A stretch of 64,000 nucleotides of DNA from Septoria linicola. Its lineage: Eukaryota > Ascomycota > Dothideomycetes > Mycosphaerellales > Mycosphaerellaceae. Where the stretch lies: positions 2,170,001 to 2,234,000 of the forward strand of contig CP099418.1 of assembly GCA_024114885.1 (NCBI GenBank). Direction: 5' to 3'. Positions 23,097 to 33,906 of the stretch are shown one piece after another (the first letter of the stretch is position 1; each line of letters starts with the position of its first letter). The position numbers and the translations under genes are program-made. The notes under the pieces are model-generated. The model was not told where the DNA came from. It saw nothing but the letters and a program-made list of their open reading frames with translations, and made no database searches.

Positions 23097-23513
23097 TTCC
23101 GTTGACCTCGACTGGGACACATAAGTGGGAGGACGAGGACGAGGACGAGGGGCCAGTCCCGAGAGTGCGAGAGTGGGAGAGCAGACGACCAAAGGTAGGC
23201 GAAGTATCAGTAACTAGTGAAGTCTGTCACGATAGCGGTAGCCACTCAAAAATAGTGTCATCAGTCATGAGTGAAGAGCAGGCCAGCCAGCCCAGCGAAT
23301 GGCCGCTCTCTCAATGACAAAGCACCGAAAGTCGGCCATGTAGGAAATGCTTCCACATTCCTCCTTCCTCCTTCCTCCTTGATGATCACATGCTGCGGCC
23401 CGAAAAGGACTAGAACTAGCTCGAGTCGCTGTAAGTCTTGACTTGCGACCTGATATAAACCACCTCGCTGCGACTGAGCCTTACTCCACACAACAACACT
23501 ACCGAACAGCACC
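23097..23513. promoter_or_regulatory. Divergent NAR1/RPB12 promoter
   Basis: This 417-bp region has a pyrimidine microsatellite of CTCCTTC repeats at about 23355-23381. A TATA-like GATATAAAC at 23452-23460 lies about 55 bp before the RPB12 start. GGACGAGGAC repeats occur at about 23131-23150. Confidence 0.4.
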
Positions 23514-23872
23514 ATGTCGCGCGAACAGTACACCCCACCCGCGCTCAGCGGCAGCCAGAATACCACGAACCCGGGCGCCAACACGTCCCAAGGCGGCTTC
23601 AACATCACCGGCACGAGCACATTCGAGGACACATCCAAGCCCGTCAACTATCTTTGCGGCGACTGCGACACGAAGGTGGTGCTCAAGAAGGGCGACCCTA
23701 TCCGCTGCAAAGAGTGCGGTTACAGAGTCCTGTACAAGGAGCGGACGAACAGGTTCGTTGTGGAGATCGCGCTCAGTTGCGTTCTAGATGCGACATGGTG
23801 TCATTGTCCTAGGATCAGTAGACACATGCTAACCGGCATCGCAACAGGATGATTCAATTCGAGGCACGATGA
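23514..23872 (+). CDS. RPB12: RNA polymerase I/II/III shared subunit Rpb12
   Basis: This is the small zinc-binding subunit ABC10-alpha shared by the three nuclear RNA polymerases. The 87-residue protein has a variable 42-residue leader, then the zinc ribbon with Cys48, Cys51, Cys65 and Cys68 and the invariant end CKECGYRVLYKERTNR, MIQFEAR. Exon 1 is 23514-23752 and exon 2 is 23848-23872; the last exon has only 25 nt. The 95-nt intron has a CTAAC branch site near 23830 and splits an Arg codon. Without the splice the protein would lose its conserved C-terminal MIQFEAR. Yeast Rpb12 has 70 residues, so only the leader is longer here. Confidence 0.94.
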
Positions 23873-24406
23873 ACAGCATGAGGCCTGGACATGACTCCCA
23901 GCTCGCAAGTAAGGCGGGAATGCATTACGAAGTCCTGCAGCGCACGAGCATCAACATGAGTTGAAGGCTGCATGGGCATAATTCTGCAGTGCTTCTTTGA
24001 GCACTCCCGACTACGCACCATACTGTGCCCTTCAGCCAAAATCACGCTACAAAATGCTGCACGATTATGAATCTGCTTATCGCTCGACGTTGGGTGCGAG
24101 GATCAGGCGTTTTTGGCACAGTAGGTTGCAATAGAACTACCTGTCCCCCGCGCGTTGCGATGTGGACCATACCGCCACCACTGCTTCAGTCGCAGTCATC
24201 TGCTCTCTCGCAAGGGCTCGCCCTGCTGTATGAGCGATTTAGGTGTTCCAAAAATGCGACCTGCGCACACTTGTCTCTTCATGCATCTTTTCTCTTCTGC
24301 TCAATGCTTGGCACTTGCATGTGAATGCCTCATATTCATACCATCTCTGCTGAGCCACTACACTACGGCTACGTGGTGTCCTCTGGACATCGTCCGGGCG
24401 AGCTCC
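23873..24406. other. Convergent gap between RPB12 and COT1
   Basis: This 534-bp region lies between two converging genes. It should hold both transcript ends. No further feature was recognised. Confidence 0.5.
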
Positions 24407-26483
24407 CTAACTGCCTTTGAAAGCATCAAAGCGCTTGTACGTGTACCCGATGAATGGGAGTGACAACGTAGTGTCGTCGCCGCCCATAGCCTCAGTCTGC
24501 GCACGAAGCTGTGCAGAGTTGTCGACCTGTGGGATCTCGTCGATAGGAAAGTACTGCGTATCGATGTTGCTCTGCAGTTTTGGCTCGAATGGCGCCCGGA
24601 TCTTGCGCAAGCCGTCCCAATTCACGCCGTGGAAGAATGGATGAGCCTTGAGCTCTTGGGCGCCATGGACGCGGCCCAGTCGGTTCTGAGGATCACAGAT
24701 CAGACTCCGAATGAAGTGCTCCGCTTCTGGGCCGAGCTGCTGATCTGGCGGGAATTGCAAGTGTCGCGGCCAGTCGACAATCTTCCTGTACGTGTCGTGG
24801 GGCTCCTCAGCGCAGAACGGTGGCCATCCGACGAGACATTCGAACATGATGGTGCCAACACTCCACCAATCACAGCCAAAGTCGTAGCCTTTGCCGCTGA
24901 AAATTTCAGGCGCAATGTAATCTGGTGTGCCGACAGTGGAGTAAGCCAGCTGTCGTCGCGATTTTCGCCAGGTGTTGATCTGGTTACGGTTCGACACGGT
25001 AAGCTGAATTTGGTCGATCGAAACGCTGTTGCGGTTCTGGGCCAGGGACTTCGACTTGGTCTGCGACATGAGCTGCTGGTAGTACGAAGCGGAGTGTTCT
25101 TTCGAGAATCCTGTCGAAAGTCCGAAATCAGTGAGCTTGATGTGGCCTCCTCGGTCCAGCAGAATGTTGTCCGGCTTGATATCACGATGGATAAATCCCA
25201 GCTTGTGGACAGCCTCGATAGCCAATGCGATCTCAGCCATGTAGAAGCGCGTGATGTCCTCCGAGAAGATCTCGTACTTGATCAGCATTGTCATGAGATC
25301 ACCTCCTGGTAAGAACTCCATCAACATGTACAAGAACGTGGTGTCCTGAAACGATGTGTGGAGCTTGACGAGCCATGGACTGTCTGCATTAGCAAGAATG
25401 TCACGCTCGGCGCGGACATGTGCAAGCTGATCCTTTTTGTGCTACAAACACAATTAGCGGATTTCAACAGCTGCGATAGTGACGGCCGATGAAGCATACC
25501 ATTTCCTGCTTGATGAGGGACTTGAGTGCGTAGACTTTGCCATCATGTTTTCGCTGCACCAATCGCACTTCACCAAATGCTCCCTTACCGATGATCTTCA
25601 GAGTGTTGTAGTTTTGTGGCTTTTCGCTGGTTCGCAGGAATCTCAGAAAGTTGGCCTCCGATTTGCGCATTGAGTTCTTCTCTCTCTCTTTGCGGCTCTC
25701 GGAAAGCTCTGGATTGTTCAATACGATCTCGAGGTCTTTGGATCTGCGCTAATGTCAGTGTCACGTCCCGAGCTTCAGCCCTTTTCGGAAGGTGTACCTC
25801 TCGTTGCGGGCACGAGCCCTCTCAACATTCTCCTTGAAGAACTCCTGTGTAAGTAGCTTCTGCACTTTTACTCGCTCTGTTATTGCCGCAGAGTACTTGT
25901 CGGCATTCTTGGTGGGCGGCTCATCGTCAAAGATGCTTGCCTGCTGCGGCATGGCGGGCATCGGTGCACTGAGATGGCTGTTCTGGTAGCCTCGAGGATC
26001 GCCAGCAGTGCGTGGCCTCGATGGATTTGCAGGAGACGGCTGTCTACCGTATGGACTGGCGGATCGAGGAGTGTTGCCGCCTCCGAGGTGTTGATGCTGG
26101 AACTGGTGTACGAGCCCGTTTGTAGCATCATTGAAGCCTCCTCCAGGAGAACGATACCCTGCTCCAGGTGAAACACCGTTGGAGAACTGCTGGTAGGCTG
26201 CATTTGGGTTGTTGTAAAAGTAGCCCTGCGGGTTGATCCCACTCGTCGTTTGCTGAGTGCCCCATACCTCTTGCTGTCCCGTGGCGTTTGGGAAGGGTTG
26301 GGGGAAGGTCGACGGCGTGGTTGGGAAGGCACGGCCTTGCTCAGCAGCGAAGTTAGGCGGGTTGGTAAAGCCAAAGTTGAGCTGCAAGCGATTTGGGTTG
26401 CGATTATCCGGTTGCTGCTGTTGCTGCTGCTGGTGCTGCTGTTGCTGTTGCTGCTGCGATGACTGCTGCTGATTGTACGCCAT
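24407..26483 (-). CDS. cot-1: NDR/LATS-family kinase COT1 (Cbk1/Orb6)
   Basis: COT1 is the AGC kinase of the RAM/MOR network that drives polar tip growth and branching in hyphae together with a Mob2 partner. The 654-residue protein starts with a Gln-rich disordered leader (polyQ at ~7-30), then the basic Mob-binding region (KLLTQEFFKENVERARARNERY), the glycine loop IGKGAFGEV, HRDIKPDN with Asp397, DFG (415-417), and the NDR insert. The activation segment is STVGTPDYIAPE (Ser478), and the hydrophobic motif FIGYTYKRF carries Thr644. Exons are 26483-25798, 25743-25500 and 25441-24407. Introns of 54 and 58 nt keep frame. I chose the ATG at 26483 before the Gln run. All catalytic and regulatory phosphosites I can check are present. 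Confidence 0.95.
26405..26472 (-). repeat. CAG/CAA-rich repeat in COT1
   Basis: An interrupted CAG/CAA tract on the minus strand encodes a Gln run broken by one His in the N-terminal leader of COT1. Mixed codons suggest it is more stable than the pure CAG tract of the golgin gene (inference). Confidence 0.85.
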
Positions 26484-27544
26484 CTTGACACCTAGACAGC
26501 GATTCCTTGACAAGAAGTTAGTTAGTGACAAATGGTGGCCAGCTGTGGTTGCATACCTTGATCGCAATGTCTCAGCTTTGATCGTTGTTACAGAGCTCTG
26601 TTCTCAAGCAGGTAGGGAGTAGAGTTCGTCTCAAGGGGTTCAAGGTCGAATCGAAGCGGTGGAGACAAAGCGGCCGTTTCCATGCAGCGGCAGGAGTCTG
26701 AGCGAATCTGCGCAATCACTGAGCAACAGTGAGAGTCGTGGGTCGCATTGCCAGAGGCACAGTGTAGGAAAGGAGAGAGATGTCGGGTTGTGTGGTGACA
26801 AGCAATAGCGACTTACCTGGCGTGTGAAACTTGAACCCTTTCGACGATGCACGCGGGACGCATGGGGTCCTTCCGAGCAGTGGTGTCAACTAACTAGCAG
26901 CCACTTTCACGCAGCTTGTGCACCCAAGGCCTCTGCACGAGCATACTCACTACTACTCGTGCGGACAATCGACTACCACACGCGTTAATGGAACCCACAA
27001 ATAGCGACCGCCATCATGCTGAAAAGGAGTTGCCGCACGAAAGAGCCCATGTGCGTTAATCTGGGGCAACATCGGCGCGTGCTTCAGCTCTGAACAGTAT
27101 TCTCCTTGTAGCAGCACGCTTTCCGGCATCCTAGTTGGAGTCACACCTGGCGGAGCCCGGAACATGCAGGTTCTGCAGACTCTACATCCGGAGCAATAGT
27201 GCTAGTTACTGTTGTATCACGGATGAACATGGTATGTGTAAGGAATATAGAAAGCCTCGATGGGACATTCAAGCTTACACGCCAGGAGGTAGTCCTCAGA
27301 CAGCGGGACCTACTTTGCGGGCAAGCTGAATGCTTGAGCAGGACGACGTAAGTTCTGATCATGTCTCCGTTTTTCCTACTTCGCTTGACATAGAAAGTTG
27401 TGATTGTACAGTATCTATACAGTGATGAGCGGCATGGATGAACCCAAAGTCAACGCGCTCCTTTCAGACTGGCCCATGCTGATTTTGTCGCTCTCGAGAA
27501 ATCCGTTCCCAAATGTACATCCAGAATGCTCACAGCTCAATAGC
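26484..27544. other. COT1 promoter and gap to the SPFH gene
   Basis: This 1.06-kb stretch lies upstream of COT1. AGTTAGTTAGTGAC at 26516-26529, about 33 bp before the COT1 ATG, and CAACTAACTAGC at about 26888 match the repeated TTAGTTAG-like element. No gene-like frame was recognised; small upstream frames exist but are not distinctive. Confidence 0.4.
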
Positions 27545-28777
27545 TTAATGCCTTTCCTGTGTTCGTTGAAAACTCTCTAGCACACTCTGTTGGATGGAGT
27601 CTTTGTCCTGAGACTGAGCTCGGGTCTTACTTTCTGACGTGTCCTCTCCAGTGATTAGCTTCTGAGCCTGAGCCTTGGCTTGTGCCTGGCCAACGCTACC
27701 GTAGACAGACATGGCTGTCGCAATCATTTGCCCAATGTCACCGACATTTCCTGGCACAACAACAGAGGTACCTTCCTTTGCAAGCTTTCCAAACGCCTCG
27801 ACGTACTTCTCCGCCACTGACAAAGACACTGCTCCTTGAGCAGACTGCTTTCCTTCCGCCAAGCTCTTTGCTACAGCATCGATTCCTCTGGCCGTGGCGT
27901 TGGCCTTCAGCTCTATCGCTTCGGCCTCACCAGATGCTGCATTGATCTGTTCTGCCTTGATGGCCTCGGAGGCCAAGATGACGCTCTGCTTCTGACCTTC
28001 AGCGATGTTGATGGCAGACTGTCTTTGACCCTCGGAGTCAAGAATCTCAGCACGTTTGCTGCGCTCCGCGGTGACCTGTCTGTGCATAGCTTCTACCACC
28101 GGTGCAGGGGCGTGGATGTCCCTGATCTCGTAACGAAGACAGCGAACGCCCCAGTCAGCAGCCGCTTCGTTGATCGCTTGAGTGATATTCGTGTTCAGCG
28201 CTGCACGCTCTTTTAAAACATGATCCAGTGTCAGCTGTCCAATCTCACTTCGCATCGTCGTTTGTGCCAGCTGAGATATGGCATAGTCCGCGTCCTCCAC
28301 CCCATAGCTTGCCTTGTATGGGTCCATCACCCGCGTGTACAGCACTCCGTCTATTCCTAGCGTGACATTGTCCGCAGTAATGGCGCTCTGTGATGGGATC
28401 TCCATTGCATTTTCTTTCAAGCTCTTGACGTAAGCTATGCGGTCGATGACAGGTACGAGGATAGCGAGCCCAGGCTGGAGAATGCGGCTGAATCGTCCCA
28501 TGCGTTCCACTATCCATGCGGTCTGCTGTGGCACGAATTTGACGACAGTGTTGGCAGGCAGGCTAGATCGCTGAAAATATGAGCTCGGCGAGCCTCCAGT
28601 TGCGCCGCCAAACATGCTCTCTGCGCCACGAGGTAACGCATTGGCGGGCGTGGTCGCAAAAGTCGCCCGCTGCGTCGCATAGATGATGGGATATCGCGAG
28701 TTGTGAAGAGCGGCCGTCGACCGCCGGGACAGCGTAGGTCGTGATGCTTGGAGCATCGACATGAGTGTCGACTCCAT
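27545..28777 (-). CDS. Mitochondrial stomatin-like protein 2 (SPFH/Band 7)
   Basis: This 410-residue protein belongs to the SPFH/Band 7 family, closest to the mitochondrial stomatin-like protein 2 branch, which forms large ring assemblies at the inner membrane and supports respiratory-complex and protease organisation. The N-terminus is rich in Ser, Arg and Ala without acidic residues, as in a mitochondrial presequence (~1-50). The family block NTVVKFVPQQTAWIVERMGRF opens the SPFH domain (~75 onward). It is followed by IDGVLYTRVMDPYKASYGV, DIHAPAPVVEAM and a long Ala/Glu/Gln-rich helix (AEGQKQSVILASEA). It has no introns. I chose the ATG at 28777; another Met six codons on is also possible. 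It is divergent from the secreted beta-helix gene. Confidence 0.88.
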   Translation of the reverse strand: MESTLMSMLQASRPTLSRRSTAALHNSRYPIIYATQRATFATTPANALPRGAESMFGGATGGSPSSYFQRSSLPANTVVKFVPQQTAWIVERMGRFSRILQPGLAILVPVIDRIAYVKSLKENAMEIPSQSAITADNVTLGIDGVLYTRVMDPYKASYGVEDADYAISQLAQTTMRSEIGQLTLDHVLKERAALNTNITQAINEAAADWGVRCLRYEIRDIHAPAPVVEAMHRQVTAERSKRAEILDSEGQRQSAINIAEGQKQSVILASEAIKAEQINAASGEAEAIELKANATARGIDAVAKSLAEGKQSAQGAVSLSVAEKYVEAFGKLAKEGTSVVVPGNVGDIGQMIATAMSVYGSVGQAQAKAQAQKLITGEDTSESKTRAQSQDKDSIQQSVLESFQRTQERH

Positions 28778-29901
28778 CGAATTGTGTGAAAGGGACCAGT
28801 TCCAGGATCGGTGTTTGTTGTGGCAGTTGTGATGGTGGAATATGAAGTGCACCGAACGAAGTGCTCTGAATGATGACTACACTGCTCGGAGCTTCATGAG
28901 CTGCACATTTGACACTTCTCTCTATGTCGTATCTGGACAACCCTCCTGAAACTGCAAATCTTCTTGTGTGCACGACTACCTGCAATCATGTCCCCAATCG
29001 ATTCTAGATGTGCGAACTTCGTGTCCAAACAAGTCATATGAACATTTTCGAACAGAACCTGCTCACATCCTCATGCAGCAAGGGATATACCCGAGGACGC
29101 GAAGTCTACGCAACAGGTCCCCTGCGCTCCCTTCAAGACTACGCACAATGCTACAAGACTCATACCTCACGTCGACCTTTCTTCAGGCAGGCGATGAGAC
29201 GGAGCTGGGTGTCTTCTGTCTTGGGTTGTACTAGAAGCTGGAGCTACTCAAGACGTGCGAGACGTGGTGTCAAGGCTTCCCATATGCTCAGTAACATCGC
29301 ACTGGACCACCTTATACTGGATTTCTAGCATTCTTTCCCGGTCAAGTAGCAATGAGTCTTGGTGAGCTGATCTGTACATCCATTCGGACTAGACTCGTGC
29401 TCAGATGAGATTGCTTCACTTCCAGCAATAGCTCGAACGACAACCATATTCACCAATGGCATTCAACTAGCCACGCCAGACCAAGACCGATGTGGCAGGT
29501 CGGGCATGTAGCTCTATGCGACGAAGTCACAGGTCGCGCGATTCTCTTGGCTGCCTTAATGTGCTACTCCTCGGCGTATGTGTTACCGAGTCCAAGAAGT
29601 TTCACACATGCGCCTCCGACCAAAAAGACAATTTTCCGATACCGCACGAATAGTACCAGTAGCAGCCGCTTGCCATGTAGTGAAAGCTGCAATATATCCC
29701 GCAGCACCAAGCCCTGCCCAGAATTCACTACGCAGGACATGTGCTACATGGCACGAAACGTCGAATTTTCCTCGAATGACATAGCATTCCGTAATAGTAG
29801 TGGATGATCTTTGTCTGAAGATCGTCTTCTCAGCGGAGAAGAGAAGAGAAGTTATAAGAAAGGGCGTTCGCGCTTCTCGCCTCACAATTCATCACATCAT
29901 C
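28778..29901. other. Divergent region upstream of the secreted beta-helix gene
   Basis: This 1.1-kb region has no recognisable gene. A TATA-like GTTATAAG lies at 29851-29858, about 45 bp before the beta-helix start codon, with an AG-rich run just before it. Open frames at 29008-29328 and 29490-29807 look random. Confidence 0.45.
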
Positions 29902-31336
29902 ATGGCTAAGTTTTCTGCAATTGTCTTGATCCTACTATCTCTGCTCTCCATAACATGGGCTCAGTGTGGCTCAGGTAGTCCTAACGCGCGTGTCACAGGC
30001 TCGACCGGAGCCTATGTTGCCACGAGGGTGCGAAAATATGTCTCAAGCTTAGAGTATTTCTATTGATTCTTGCCATCTAGGGTTCGACTACTGTCTACTC
30101 CGGCCCAGACTATCGTGCAGCTATCCAAGCCGCGGTCGATTCGATCAGCAGTGGTCAACGTGTGTCAGTGATTGCTTCCGGGTCTATCGGCGCCAACACT
30201 ATCAGCATCACAAGTGGGAAGACGTTCGAAGGATGTGGAACGATCAATGTCGCCAACAGGAGTGGTCGTGGGGCAATCGAAGTTACCGACGCCTCGGGCG
30301 TTCAAGTAAGTCTTGATGAGCAGTTGAACTTGATGTACTCTAAGACGCAAAAAGATTCCCTTCTTAACCATGACCGGCAATCCTTACTTTGGGCTCCGCT
30401 TCTCTGGAACCTCAGGGCTTGTGCTCGGAAAAATCAATCTTAACCTGAGTGGCGGTAGGATGGTGCGAGCGTCTGACACTGGCTCACCAGCTGACATAAC
30501 AACGATAGGGCTGGGCATCAGATTCGACCGTGATCTCGCTGCAAACACGAACGTCAAAATGGACACAATTACAGTCACCGGTGCAGGATCGTGAGTGGAT
30601 CATCTGCTGAGAGGCATATCACTGCTGACCCACTTTTAGCCATGCAGTAGAGACTTGGAACATAGATGGACTGGTCATCAACAGCGTAATTGCACGGAAC
30701 GTCGGAGAGTGTGGTTTACTGCTCCAGAACACACGAAACGCCAACGTAAGTTCTCAATCAGTGCTTTGGAGTATGCATCTAATCGAGTTCTTCGCACAGG
30801 TTGGCCTGGTCGACGGTCAGAATGTGGCTACAGGGACAGGTTATGCTACCTTGAGGTTAGATCCTTGCTCATCACTTCTATCTAATGATCATTAACGCGA
30901 CCAGATTCGCGAACCAGAACGGACGTCGCGCGGACGGTACCTATGGCACAAACGTGTACATAGACAAGGCAAGTCTTAGCTTCTCCATGAAATTTGTCCC
31001 CTAGAGCTTCGATTGACTTCCTCAAAGGTTGTTTCGCGCGGTGGCGGACGTGGCGTCTTTTGCGTTTCCGAATCTGGTGGTGCACAAATCAACAACCTGG
31101 ACGTGGCGAACAGTGGTAGCAACGCTTTGCTAATCGAAAATTGCTATAACGTACAGGTTAGAGGTGGCACCGTCAATGGTGGAGGAGAGGTGCGCCTCGC
31201 GGCGAGAACGGAGTTCGCGAACAATCGAGACATATCGCTAACGCTGAGGGTGGACAACAACGTTGTTCGAGAGTCGCCGTGTGGTGAGAACACAAACTTC
31301 AGCATCACTGGCAATGCGCAGGTCGATGTGTGCTGA
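29902..31336 (+). CDS. Secreted right-handed beta-helix protein
   Basis: The predicted 373-residue protein starts with a clear signal peptide (MAKFSAIVLILLSLLSITWA, cut before QCGSG). It continues as short Asn/Gly/Val-rich turns typical of a pectate-lyase-like parallel beta-helix: TISITSGKTFEGCGTINV, LVLGKINLNLSGG, LVINSVIARNVGECGLLLQN, INNLDVANSGSNALLIENC. I see no catalytic Asp/Arg set of known pectate lyases, so the substrate is unknown; cell-wall polysaccharide is a guess. Exons: 29902-30027, 30081-30305, 30355-30590, 30640-30745, 30800-30855, 30905-30968 and 31028-31336. Five introns are 49-54 nt with GT-AG ends. The sixth (30969-31027) appears to be GC-AG with donor GCAAGT. The summed exon length is a multiple of three. 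Six introns in a 1.4-kb gene contrast with its intron-free neighbours. Confidence 0.78.
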
Positions 31337-31613
31337 GGGACTGGGGGCTTGATGTAGCACCTGGAAGATGCTCTACTGGGTCCATAGTCTTCTGGAGACT
31401 CTTGCAAGTTGTTGATATACAGTCTCGTCAGGACTCAGACAATCGTTGGTTGATAGCCGTTAAACTGTTTATACGAACTTGTGGTTTAGCCATGTGGACT
31501 TTTGTGGATAATTTCTAGCAAGTTGTGGATATCGGTCTAGTGTGCAACCTCTTTTCGCGACTCCAGCCTGCACTTGCTGCGACAACGGGCACAACATTGT
31601 TCACAACCAGATC

Positions 31614-33800
31614 ATGTCGCGCTACAGAGGAAACCGTAAGAAGCGCTCTCGCGATGAGTACGAGCGCGATGATCTTATGGGCATGGGACAGACTCTTGCG
31701 CTTCTCAAGGACGAAAAAAGCGCTGCAGATCGTACAACAGGTCCTGACAGTCATTCTGAAGGTGCACACGATCGCGCAGTAACCCCAGATAGTCGAGAAT
31801 CCGGAGATCATGACCGATCAAAGAGACGCAAGAAGTCGTCAAAGAGGGACAAGGATGAGTATCCTGCCATTTCTCATTCGGCGAACATGCGCTTGCAGAC
31901 ATCTGTCAAGCTCTGTGACCTTCAGAATCTCGTCTTGTATCTAATTGCAGATGGAACTGCCCCGCAGTGGCTGTCTATCAAAAACCATGGTAGTATCAAG
32001 AAAGTGGTTGCGTTGATGGTTCCTGGTCTCGAAGCAGGAATGTTCGATGGCAAGATCCCTTTGAGTGCGCAGACAGATTCGCAAGACACGCAAGAGAACG
32101 AACAGGTCGACCCGCATACGACTGGAAAGTCTGTAGACTCGGACGGCTGGACGGAAGTGCGATACGGGAAAGGCAAGGCATCGCCAGATGACTACTACCC
32201 AGTGAAACTGGCTGGACCACGACTACCCGATTCTTTGGAGCCATTACAGGAAGTTTTCGAGCATATGTGGCCGGTCATGACTCCGGGAGACGACAAGTAT
32301 GCAAAGATGCACTCACCGTTAGCTGCCATGCTGACTACGCCCTTGATCAAGTCAAAGGACGACAAGAAATCGAAGGGCCCTCAGCCACCAGCTGCGAGCA
32401 AAAATTGGCAGAATAAGCGCACTCCCGTCACTGAGCTACTGGCGACCACACAAGACTTAACAGAAGAGGGCTACACCATGCATCCGGCGCATTTCTCAGG
32501 CACCCCAGCCGCGACTGAAGAGTCCGCGAGACGCATGAGCGCAAAGACCAGCGTGAGCGATGGCTGGGTGGACACACTAAATTTGCCAAACCTCGGAGCT
32601 GGAGAGGCAAAGGATGATGCCATTCAGCAAGGTTCTGTCACGGCCGGCAGGAGAGTCCTGGCCATGGACTGCGAGATGTGCATCACTTCGCCGAAGGGTC
32701 AGGTCCCTCAGATCTTCAGTCTGACTAGGGTATCTGTGGTCGACTGGGACGGCCAAATTGTCATTGACGAGCTTGTCAAGCCTGCACAGCCAATCACAGA
32801 CTATCTGACTGCATATTCGGGCATTACACCTGCCCTGATGGAAAACGTGACGACAACACTTGATGACATCCAACGAAGGCTGCTCTCAATCCTGACGCCG
32901 ACCACGATATTGATCGGTCACTCGCTCAACAGTGACTTGAATGCATTGCAGCTCACTCACCCCTACATTATCGACACCACGCTTCTCTTTCCACATCCAA
33001 GAGGACCGCCTTTGAAGTCGTCTCTAAAGTGGTTAGCACAGAAGTACCTCTCACGCGAAATTCAAAAAGGCCACGGCTCAACAGGTCACAGTAGCGTCGA
33101 AGATGCTCGAGCGTGTCTGGACCTGGTGAAGCAGAAGTGTGAACGCGGTAAAGCCTGGGGTACACCAGAAGCCAGCTTCGAAAGTTTGTTCAAGAGATTG
33201 TCACGTTCTGTCCGCCCACACAAGTACAAGCAGAATCCAGCTGGCGGCGAAGAGCCGAGACGCTCAGCGGTCGTCGACTGGGGAGACCCGACACGCGGGT
33301 ACGGAGGTCAAGCTGATATGACCATTGGGTGCCAAAGCGATGCTGAGGTTGTCAGTGGAATTGAGACAGCGCTAAATGGCAGGAAGCAGGATGAGACTTT
33401 ATCCGTGGGTGGCTGCGATTTCGTGTGGGCACGATTCCGCGAGCTGGAAGCTGCTCGAGGCTGGTGGGATAGATCAAAGCTGCTTGATGCCGACGCTCTA
33501 CGCGCTTCCACCGTCACGAATGGGCCAAGCTCGCTCAGCACGGCCACGCTCCAGACTGCAAACAACATTCGCCAGGTGTGGGACAGCCTGCCACCATGCA
33601 CAGCCCTCATCGTTTACAGTGGATCTGCGGATCCTCGTGAGATGCGGGAGATGCAAGCTTTACAGCAAAAGTTCAAAGAAGAATACAAAGTCAAAAAGTG
33701 GGACCAACTTAGCGTGCAGTGGACAGATGTGGAAGAGCAGCGCTTGAGGAGAGCCTGTCAGAACGCAAGGAAGGGGCTTGCACTGATTACAGTGAAATAG
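31614..33800 (+). CDS. REX1: RNA exonuclease Rex1 (DEDDh family)
   Basis: This 728-residue protein is a 3'-5' RNA exonuclease of the Rex1/Rnh70 type, trimming 5S rRNA, tRNA and other stable RNA precursors in the nucleus. The catalytic domain shows the DEDDh set: D352 and E354 in AMDCEMC, D441 in GHSLNSDLNAL, and H492 and D497 in HSSVEDARACLDL. The Lys/Arg-rich N-terminus (RGNRKKRSR, then KRRKKSSKR) looks like a nuclear or nucleolar signal. The C-terminal third (~530-728) is a less conserved extension. It has no introns. I chose the ATG at 31614, which opens a basic leader. It converges on the next gene with only 106 bp between stop codons. Confidence 0.9.
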   Translation: MSRYRGNRKKRSRDEYERDDLMGMGQTLALLKDEKSAADRTTGPDSHSEGAHDRAVTPDSRESGDHDRSKRRKKSSKRDKDEYPAISHSANMRLQTSVKLCDLQNLVLYLIADGTAPQWLSIKNHGSIKKVVALMVPGLEAGMFDGKIPLSAQTDSQDTQENEQVDPHTTGKSVDSDGWTEVRYGKGKASPDDYYPVKLAGPRLPDSLEPLQEVFEHMWPVMTPGDDKYAKMHSPLAAMLTTPLIKSKDDKKSKGPQPPAASKNWQNKRTPVTELLATTQDLTEEGYTMHPAHFSGTPAATEESARRMSAKTSVSDGWVDTLNLPNLGAGEAKDDAIQQGSVTAGRRVLAMDCEMCITSPKGQVPQIFSLTRVSVVDWDGQIVIDELVKPAQPITDYLTAYSGITPALMENVTTTLDDIQRRLLSILTPTTILIGHSLNSDLNALQLTHPYIIDTTLLFPHPRGPPLKSSLKWLAQKYLSREIQKGHGSTGHSSVEDARACLDLVKQKCERGKAWGTPEASFESLFKRLSRSVRPHKYKQNPAGGEEPRRSAVVDWGDPTRGYGGQADMTIGCQSDAEVVSGIETALNGRKQDETLSVGGCDFVWARFRELEAARGWWDRSKLLDADALRASTVTNGPSSLSTATLQTANNIRQVWDSLPPCTALIVYSGSADPREMREMQALQQKFKEEYKVKKWDQLSVQWTDVEEQRLRRACQNARKGLALITVK

Positions 33801-33906
33801 TGGACGCGGAATGTGGCCGTGGTTGCATGGATATTGTGTATGCTTGGCCACTTATTGTAGGCACGTCTTGCTGAATGGCAACACAGCGGTGTGCGTTGTG
33901 GAGCTA

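Noticed and set aside
24629..25312. 227-codon plus-strand frame opposite COT1
   Set aside because: Mirror of the conserved kinase exon; no independent domain.
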